Positions 55,901 to 64,000 of a DNA stretch of 64,000 nt are shown here, one piece after another; position 1 is the stretch's first letter; each line of letters opens with the position of its first letter. A program made the translations under genes and the position numbers. The stretch spans positions 310,001 through 374,000 of the forward strand of contig QJPP01007224.1 in NCBI GenBank assembly GCA_003996215.1, given 5' to 3'. Below the pieces are notes generated by a model. The model had not been told where the DNA came from, searched no databases, and worked only from the letters and a program-made list of their open reading frames with translations. Source of the DNA: Jaltomata sinuosa (lineage: Eukaryota > Streptophyta > Magnoliopsida > Solanales > Solanaceae).

Positions 55901-58900
55901 TGTCATGACCCAACTACCGGACCATGTGGGCACCTACTCTAATCCACCTAGATTGGAGAACCCTTACCACCGGAACCAACAGGTATAACGGAGAAGAACA
56001 TAAATCATGAAATAAAAATCCTTTTTAATACATGGAAGTTCCTTTACAAAATTTTTAGAAAAATAAATGACTTAAAGAACTTGCGAAAAAATATTTACAA
56101 TAAGAGACAGCCCTTCCTAGAACCTAGTCTAAGCCGGTACAAGAGCTACTATAAGATGATACAAAAAGGAAGAAGACACAACTCCCACCATAGAAGAAAG
56201 AAGTAGGAGCTGCTGGAGAATCACCGCCATCCTGACCCTGTGAAACATCACAAACCCTGCAACCAGACTATACCCAAAAAGGTATAGCAAGAGTAGAATC
56301 AGTATAAATACACGTATTGGTAGGCATCATCGGTCGACCTGAATCCACTCCTACAATCATATAAAAAATCAAGGTAAATACATAAGTCAAGTACTTCCAC
56401 CCATCAACATCCACCATTATCAAAACCCACTTCGGGACCAACCTTCCTATCCCTTAGACTTTCCAAGTCACCTTAACCCTTAGACTTTCCAAGTCACCTT
56501 GACACCTAGACTTCCCAAGTCACACTTACCTTTAGACTTTCCAAGTCACATTTATCACCTAGAATTCTCAAGTCACACTTACCATTAGACTCCCCAAGTC
56601 AACCGCTATGACTCAACAACCCGGAGTAAACCCCACTACTTGGTGACGTAGACCACACTCATCATACCATCACCTACTAGTATAAAACTGCCCCAACGAT
56701 CCCCAGGGACATACTCAATAAGTAATAACAATAAATATCATAACTAGACGACAAGTCTCACCCTTAGCCTATCAACTGCACGTAATAAATCTAACCGACC
56801 TTGACAATTCTTAGTGACAACAATGTATAACCTTTTTACATAACCCGGACCAAATAAGGATCCCTAGGACATCATCTACGCCAATAACATGCGACCCCGA
56901 TTCACAGAAGAACCACCTTGTCACTTAAGCACACTAACCCGGCCCTTCAAGGACCAACTATGCACCAAATAATAGTAAATCCCGGCCCTCTCAGGAACCT
57001 AACATGCAGAGAATAAATAGTACACCCGCACTGAGTAAAGCAGTAAAACATATAGTAAACTTGACATTTACCCTTTTATATAGCCCGGACCCACCCTAGG
57101 ATCCCATCTAGACAACACCTAAGTGTTAACATACAACCCGATATACACCAAGACCAAACTCACGAATTAATACAATGATAACTCGGCCTCTCAAGGACCA
57201 TATGCACAATCAGAATTCATAAACACAATTCGATCCACTTAGGGAATCATTATTAAAAATGTAGCAATACAATGAAGTAAATCTGTACCAAGCGTGGTAC
57301 CCGAGCTAACCAAATAGTAACCTGTACCAGGCGTGGTACCCGAGCCAGCCAAATAGTAACCTATACCAGGCGTGGCACCAGAGCCAACCAAATAGTAACC
57401 TGTACCAGGCGTGGCACCCGAACCAACCAAATAGTAACCTGTACCAAGCATGGTACCCGAGCCAATTAAATAGTAATCTGTACCAGGCGTGGTATCCGAG
57501 TCAACCAAATAGTAACCTATACCAGGCGTGGTACCCGAGCCAACCAAATAGTAACCTATACCAGGCATGATACCCAAGCCAACCAAATAGTAACCTGTAC
57601 CAGGCGTGGTACCCGAGCCAACCGAATGTCACACAGAAATCCAACAGTCAACAACAATGACCAACAACACACTTGTAAACCAACAAGCAACAACAACTAG
57701 TTCATTTCACAAGACTGACAACCGGACCATTAGACATTCATAAATCGTTCCTTAAACATGCAACTCATATAACACCAAGAGATAATACATGTACACCTAT
57801 CACATATTAGGGACTCATAACTATCACCTAAGTGTTCAACATGTCATTTCGGTTTATACTAAGACTAATTCCACACTTAAGTTCAACTACCCGACCTCTC
57901 ACAGGCCAAAATACAGTTATCCCAGTTTCAATTATTAACCCAGTCCACGCATGGGATCATCAGCAAATAAGACCAAATGTAGGATTATACCCGCCCAAAG
58001 ACTAATACCCGACTCATCATATTAAACACGTATAATCATTTTCATCTAATCTGGACTCCTTCCCTGAAAAGTAAGCGCGTTCTAGGGATTTCACCCCTGA
58101 CAATACAGACTCCTGACCCTGCCGGTTTGTCTCATTACCTTATTTAAATATTTTCGAGAACCCACTATAACTTAGCAATTCCCTCATCCTACCTAACCAT
58201 TTAGTTTTCCAGAGTCTTGCATCCCACACAATATAACAAGTAAGAATTTACACCCAAATGAACATGTCACCCCGACCCTATCATTCCATATTCAATCAAT
58301 AGACATACCAATACAATAATCCTCCAGACTCTGTGCCCGAAGGCCTATAACATGAATTCGTCCATCAATCTACATAACAGTATGAAATGGAAACAAGTCA
58401 AAAGTCTACTCAACGAAAAAAACTAGCCTACCTGGACGCCAAGCAGCTGCATGATGCAATTTCTGGCTCCGTGAAGGCGTTCCTTGATGGATAACAAGCC
58501 TAAAATCTATGGTTTCACATTCTTTTAGCCAAAATCCCTCCTCCCCATGGCTCCCAAGCTTTGGAGCAGCCTATGAGGGTTTTTGGAGCAACTCTCGTCT
58601 ATTTTTGGAGCTGAATGGGAGAGAATCAAATTATAAAACCCGTTTTTGAGTTTTCTGATCCCGTCGCTTCGCTATAGTGGTCTCTGCTCCACTATAGTGG
58701 TACCACCGTAGCGAAACCTACCGCTATAGTGGTGCTGACCAGCGTTGACTTCCGTTATAGCGATAATTTTTTTGCTATAGCGGAGGTCGCTACAGCGGTG
58801 TGTCAATCGCCATAGCGGTTGATACGAGACAAAAGTCATAAAATCTCCCAAAAATACCTATTTAACAACACACTTAATTTCTCGACATTCCAAAATAATC

Positions 58901-59171
58901 CCTTTATGTCAACCTCGATACCGGGAGTTCTACTTACCCGAATTTACTTTTGAAAAGTCCTCTGGACTCCTTTATGTCTTAGCTATAAGGAAAACTACCT
59001 CAAATCACCATACATTTCCTAATTCTTACCCGGATTACTCTTGACCACGTCTCGCTCTAAAATCGGCTGAGACTGGCCTAGCCCAGAATTTTTAACTCCC
59101 AAACTCAGAAGTTTTCTGACTCAAAAATTGGCATGAAAAGTTTACCCATAATGAGAAACCTGGTCGTTACA
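55901..59171 (-). mobile_element. Gypsy solo LTR, minus strand (3271 bp)
   Basis: Plus-strand ends TGTCATGACC and GGTCGTTACA. The target duplication GTTTG is perfect (55896-55900, 59172-59176). It belongs to the same family as the LTRs at 37282-40173 and 42233-45656. It carries a nine-copy 39-bp array (57280-57620) and a degenerate CTATAGCGG palindrome block (58665-58830). A single LTR with target duplication means that the internal region was lost by LTR recombination. Confidence 0.93.
57280..57625. repeat. 39-bp tandem array in the solo LTR, about nine copies
   Basis: Unit AATAGTAACCTGTACCAGGC followed by GTGGTACCCGAGCCAACCA. Contains the near-palindrome GTACCA-ggcg-TGGTAC. Because 39 is divisible by three, a minus-strand frame with a 13-residue Gly/Thr/Tyr repeat stays open. 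I regard that frame as an artefact. Confidence 0.9.
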
Positions 59172-60018
59172 GTTTGTATGTTAATGTTATGTTGATCATC
59201 AGTAGAGACATATTTAACATAAATGCTACCAAGCGTATGTTGGCTAGCAAATTTGACATGAAAGACTTAGGAGTTATTGACGTGATCTTAGGGATCTCAT
59301 TACATTGAAAAGGTACTTGATAAATTCAAGTATTTTAATTTCAATGTTGCCAAGACACCAATGGATGTGAGTTTTGCACTTCAAAAGAATGAAGGTGAAA
59401 GCGATTCACAATTGGAATATGCACGAGTATTGGAAAGTTTGATGTATATCATGAATTGTACGCAACCAGATATATCATGTGCTATTAGTAAACTTAGTCG
59501 GTACACAAGTAATCCCAATCAAACTCATTGGATGGCAATGAAACGAGTTTTGGGGTATTTGAAACATACTCAAAATTATGTTTTGCATTATAACAAATAT
59601 ATCCTGCAGTACTTGAAGGATATAGTGATGCAAATTGGATCACTGGATCATCTGAAGTTAAATCCATAAGTGGATATGTATTTACTCTTGGTGGAGGAGC
59701 CGTTTCTTGAAAGTCGTCCAAACAAACATGTATCGCTCACTCTACAATGGAATCTGAGTTTATAGCCTTAGATAAGCCGGTGAAGAAGCTGAGTGGCTTC
59801 GGAATTTCTTGGAAGACATTCCATTCTGGCCCAAACCGTTGGCACCTGTATGCATACACTGTGATAGCCAAGCGGCAATAGGTAGGGTAGGGAGCATTAT
59901 GTATAAAAAAAATTTTGTTACATTCGACGGAGACATAACATTGTTAGACAACTACTCTCTAGTGGAATTATCACGATTGACTATGTAAAGTCAAAAGATA
60001 ATGTGTCGGATCCACTTA
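59172..60018 (+). pseudogene. pol: Copia pol, second part: end of RT and RNase H
   Basis: The RT resumes directly after the solo LTR at the catalytic loop. It reads YVNVML where the family has YVDDML, so both catalytic Asp are gone. About ten residues are missing near 59300 with a frame change. The RT end (59361-59669, LSRYTSNPNQTHW) and RNase H ([10 protein letters not shown] near 59672, [10 protein letters not shown]) follow, with a TGA at a conserved Trp near 59708 and further frame changes to about 60018. Confidence 0.82.
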
Positions 60019-60668
60019 CAAAAGGCCTAACTAGAGAGGTAGTTGAAAGATCATCAAGGAGAATGGGTTCAAGGTCTAGGATAAGTCATCATGGCGGTAA
60101 CTCTACCTAGTAGACTGGAGATCCCAAGAGCTAGGTTCAAGGAGAAAAACAAAGTTATGATTGACGGTTCAACATTATCAAATAACTCAATCCATTCTCG
60201 TGTAAAGACAATGTTCAAAAATAAGGGTAAAACTTTTAAGGCTTAAAGCTTTTTAATGATTTCTAAGTTTAGCAGGTATGACCAAATAGTTTATCTATAA
60301 GATTAAACTTTTAGAAAACCACCTATGTAAATGTGAAGTTTAAGTCACTTCAAGGAGAATAATAGTAAATGTCGATTCTCTAAGCACTTATGAAATCAGG
60401 CAATGTTCATGGCTGAAACGAACAAAACCGTGAGAACCATAAATGGTTAAAGGTTAGTTATGCAACTTGTATTATCTAGGTGTACAACAAAGATCGACGG
60501 TTCAAAGATATCGCATCTACCGATTGACCGAGTGCATCCGATATAAGTTTACTACAGAAAGTTCAAAGGAAAACCTACTTATCCGGATGCAATTAATCTT
60601 TGCTTGTAGATCACACACTTGTCCGTATATTCTTTCATCTTATAGCCATTCTCCATTCATGTGGAGAT
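60019..60668 (+). other. Copia 3' UTR and polypurine tract
   Basis: No gene. Ends in CATGTGGAGAT immediately before the LTR start TGTTGGGG, the usual copia plus-strand primer arrangement. Confidence 0.75.
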
Positions 60669-61647
60669 TGTTGGGGTTTAATAATGAAAAGTGAATGGTA
60701 AATGGAGGGAATAGAAATTGAGGGAAAATGAAATTTCAATTTTGCTTTGTAAAGAACATTTGTACCACACTGGTGGTGGAAAGGAAATTTCAAGTGTTTA
60801 TATTGAGAAACACTTCCTCATAGTATTAAAGGGGTTGAGAAGAAGATAAGTCTCGCGCTGTCATCGTTGTCGGCTCGGCTTGGCTTCGGCTTTGTCAAAG
60901 ATCAAACGAGATATTATCTTTTTGGACAAAGTTTATTTAAACTTAATTGTTGAAGCCAAAAATCTAACCCAGAATATTTCTTCATATGCGAGCCGCATAT
61001 TGCCTTGTGCGAAACGCACACGAGTCGCGCGTCAAAGAGACGCAACTTTTTGGCTTACTATTTCGTGACATGTGAAGAGACATGCGACGCACACAATGGC
61101 TTGTGCGTTTCGCATGTCGTTTCGCACATCATGTCCAATTTTGAAAGACTCACTGGTTTCATGTGCGACGAACGTGCGGCGCACACTTCCTCTTGTGTGA
61201 ACCGCACATCGTCCCGTCGTATCTGAAATAGTGTAACTTTTCTGAACCGTTGATTTCTTTCTGAAGCAGTACTTTTTGGCTATAAATATCTGATTCTTCC
61301 TTAGATATGAAACACGAAATAAAGTACTATTAGAGTACAATATTGTTAAGTATACTTCTACATTTCTTCATAAATTAAAGTGTGATTTACTACCGTTGAG
61401 TGGTTCACTGAGCAATAGAGTTTGAGGTACTACTATTCTATTGTTGTTAATCATTCTATCCTGGGAGGATATATTTCATCAACCTCGGGTGCTTGAGAGG
61501 AATAATTTCGTTAAGGACACACTGTGTATTTGGTGAGCTCGATTTCTTCTTCATCTCTTTTGTACAACTATTTTTCGTAAATAGTTTGATTTCTTATTTC
61601 TACTTCTTGTTTTAAATACATATTTTATTTATCACCCAAAAATAACA
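60669..61647 (+). repeat. 3' LTR of the copia element (979 bp)
   Basis: Starts TGTTGGGGTTTAATAATG and ends AAAATAACA. TATAAATA at 61281-61288. Complete, and the reference for the truncated left LTR and the minus-strand solo LTR. Confidence 0.9.
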
Positions 61648-62646
61648 CAATACCCACAAAATTCAAATACATGCATGAATTTTGTTGCACAAATTGAAAT
61701 CAAAGGACCCCAAACCTACCCTTTTCACACCATCAAAAGAAAAAATTTACACTTTGAAAGAGTGATGAATAGAGAGAAACAACTCAACAATTATACCACA
61801 AACAATAATCATAACTTTGTGATTATGGCGAAAGATGCAGAAAAAGACCAAAAAACTCACCAGTTTAGATCTAGGAAGAGCCACAAAAATTCTTATTTTC
61901 TCAGGAAGTGAAAATTCACTTTCTTACCTCTCTATATGAGCCTTTCATAACTCGATCAAGCCGCTTTATTGTAGTCTTTGTCCATTGTTGTCCTTGCGTT
62001 AAAATAATACTATCTACAGTTTGGAGATCAACTGAATTCGAAATAAGATTATCTGCATTTTTCCCTAATTACAAATTTCTGTTTGAATTCTAAAAGATCC
62101 CAATTTCAAAACTTAGGCAAATGTGTATAGAATTGCACAATCAAAAAGTAGAGGATCAGGGAGGAAAAACAGAGAGAATCCCACATTGAATTAGTGAAGA
62201 AAGAGTTAAGAAACTCACCCCAAAGCCAGAGAATGAGTTGAAAGAGACTGAGATTGAGAACTGTAGTTGTAGAGTAATTTCAGCTGCTCACACGTGGAGA
62301 CGAAGAGTCCTATAGCCAATCAAATTGAAGCAGAAAGGGCCACAAATTATAAGGTTTCACTGTACACATTTAACTGCCTATGGTACAATAGTGGGATCCT
62401 GTGTTAGTCCTAGGACTAATGGCTTATATGATAGATAGAAGATAGAGTAATGTATAAATATATTTGATTTATTGTATATGCTTGTATCAACCACATTTAC
62501 GGTATGTATATCTTCACTTTATTTACTAAAATAATTGCAAAATGTAGCTGTTTTATGATTTCATATGATACACAGACACATCCTACATACATAGGTGTGT
62601 CCACGCGAGGAAATGAGATGAAAAAACCACTTATAATTTGAAATTA
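61648..62646 (-). other. Possible remains of a host gene, minus strand
   Basis: On the minus strand, 61928-62031 is bounded by an acceptor-like TTCGAATTCAG and a strong donor AGAG|GTAAGAAAG. It is open in one phase for 34 residues (ending RLDRVMKGSYRE). Upstream, a segment ending at 62219 abuts GTGAGTTT, and carries CCAAT-like, CACGTG and TATA-like sequences near 62290-62355. This could be a 5' untranslated exon and first coding exon of a gene whose rest was displaced by the copia insertion. I do not recognise the protein. The rest is AT-rich. Confidence 0.25.
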
Positions 62647-62933
62647 AGAGGGCGTTTGGCCATGAATTTTTTTTTACTTTTTTTCGGAGTTGAATTCCGG
62701 AAATGTTGTTTGGCCATGAAAATTTGAAAAAATCCGGAATTCAACTTGAAGTTGAATTCCGAAATTTGAAAAACAAGAAAAATGTGTTTTCACTTTTTTC
62801 ACTTTTCACTTCTCTCACAAAAAGTCAAAAACAACTTCAATTTATATTAATGGCCAAACACAACTCCAACTTCAACTTCAACTCCAACTCCAACTCCAAC
62901 TTGTTATTTGGTTTTCATGGCCAAACGGCCACT
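62647..62933. mobile_element. MITE with GGCGTTTGGCCATGAA termini
   Basis: The left terminus AGAGGGCGTTTGGCCATGAA and the inverted right terminus AGTGGCCGTTTGGCCATGAA match at 18 of 20 bases. The interior has further inverted segments (CCGGAATTCAACTTGAAGTT, GAATTCCG). Flanks AAATTA and AAATAA may be a decayed target duplication. Non-coding, about 287 bp; perhaps hAT-derived. Confidence 0.7.
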
Positions 62934-63328
62934 AAATAAGTTGTCTTTTCAGATCTCTTATGGATAAAAATAAAATCTCTTATGTGTAAAAAATGAAGAT
63001 CTCTTGTAAAAAGGTCATAAAACTATAATTTTTTAATAATGGGCTAGATCTCCATTTTCCCTTGTACAGACAAACCTGTGTGCGTTATACGTATTTTGGA
63101 AGATGTGTAGAAAATTTTGAAAAACTCATTGTAGCTAACAATAATAGAAGATAGACCGATGCACCGAAATGTAGAACTAAGAAATAACTCACAGTGATCA
63201 GTAAAGCATGGATTTATGTAATAAATAAGATGAAAACATACCGAATTCAAGTGCAGAAAATGTTGGTGATCTTTATTAATACATCAGTTCAATTGTGAGA
63301 CATCTGAAGTATCTGATAACCCTTGGCA
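62934..63328. other. Intergenic DNA downstream of the OPR exon
   Basis: AT-rich, no supported gene. It includes the 3' flank of the minus-strand OPR exon. No clear poly(A) signal was assigned. Confidence 0.4.

Positions 63329-64000
<672 letters not shown>

Larger units (their letters stand above)
52118..61647 (+). mobile_element. Tork-like Ty1/copia element, 5' truncated and interrupted
   Basis: LTRs at 52118-52984 and 60669-61647; the left one lacks its first ~135 bases. Between them are a leader, decayed gag, protease, integrase, RT and RNase H, and a PPT. Integrase text (DRGGEYES, NGIAERKNQ) and gene order identify copia; the sublineage (Tork/TNT1-like) is my judgement. A 3.27-kb gypsy solo LTR is inserted in RT. 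The same LTR family forms the minus-strand solo LTR at 29697-48599. The left target duplication is lost with the truncation. Confidence 0.88.

Noticed and set aside
57239..57586. Gly/Tyr repeat protein on the minus strand
   Set aside because: Repeat-derived open frame inside a solo LTR.

Overview
This is nuclear DNA of a flowering plant, most likely a member of the Solanaceae. The base composition is AT-rich. The window holds plant-lineage LTR retrotransposons, a 3' fragment resembling the solanaceous TS SINE, several MITEs and, at the right edge, the last exon of an Old Yellow Enzyme-type 12-oxophytodienoate reductase (OPR). There is no sign of bacterial operons, plasmids, phages or CRISPR. 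I found no intact host gene. Almost everything is transposable-element DNA in different states of decay.

Layout. (1) 1-16837: most of a very large Ty3/gypsy element of the Ogre/Tat lineage on the + strand, with its 5' LTR cut by the window edge. It has a PBS, the extra ORF1, a gag-protease ORF, a probable intron, a pol gene reduced in frame to its two ends, four tandem arrays in the 3' untranslated part, a polypurine tract and a 4.4-kb 3' LTR with a clear TATA box. (2) 16838-23750: LTR remnants on the - strand, two CTCCCTC-type MITEs, a SINE fragment and a G-rich element. (3) 23890-26165: a foldback structure with two long polypyrimidine/polypurine inverted arms around nine copies of a 112-bp repeat. 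(4) 26166-29596: AT-rich intergenic DNA. (5) 29597-48823: a four-level nest. An Athila-like integrase fragment is split by a minus-strand copia solo LTR (target duplication GATGT). That LTR is split by a complete Sirevirus-like copia element (GAAGT). The Sirevirus-like element's env-like ORF is split by a minus-strand gypsy element with no coding region (AAATT). (6) 48824-52117: another gypsy LTR remnant and unassigned DNA. (7) 52118-61647: a Tork-like copia element, the same LTR family as the solo LTR in (5), with a gypsy solo LTR (target duplication GTTTG) sitting in the reverse transcriptase catalytic motif. (8) 61648-64000: possible remains of a minus-strand host gene, a MITE and a broken OPR exon.

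How it fits together. The elements do not form a pathway. They form a stratigraphy: target-site duplications and nesting give a relative order of insertion. All retrotransposon coding regions carry stops, frameshifts or deletions, so none looks autonomous. The least damaged reading frames are the Ogre-like ORF1 and gag-protease. I did not find a convincing new biological system. The items most worth a second look are the foldback element, the Ogre derivative that lost RT/RNase H/integrase in frame while keeping ORF1, gag, protease and intron, the env-like ORF with its own TATA box, and CpG-rich palindromes in the U3 regions of three unrelated LTR families.
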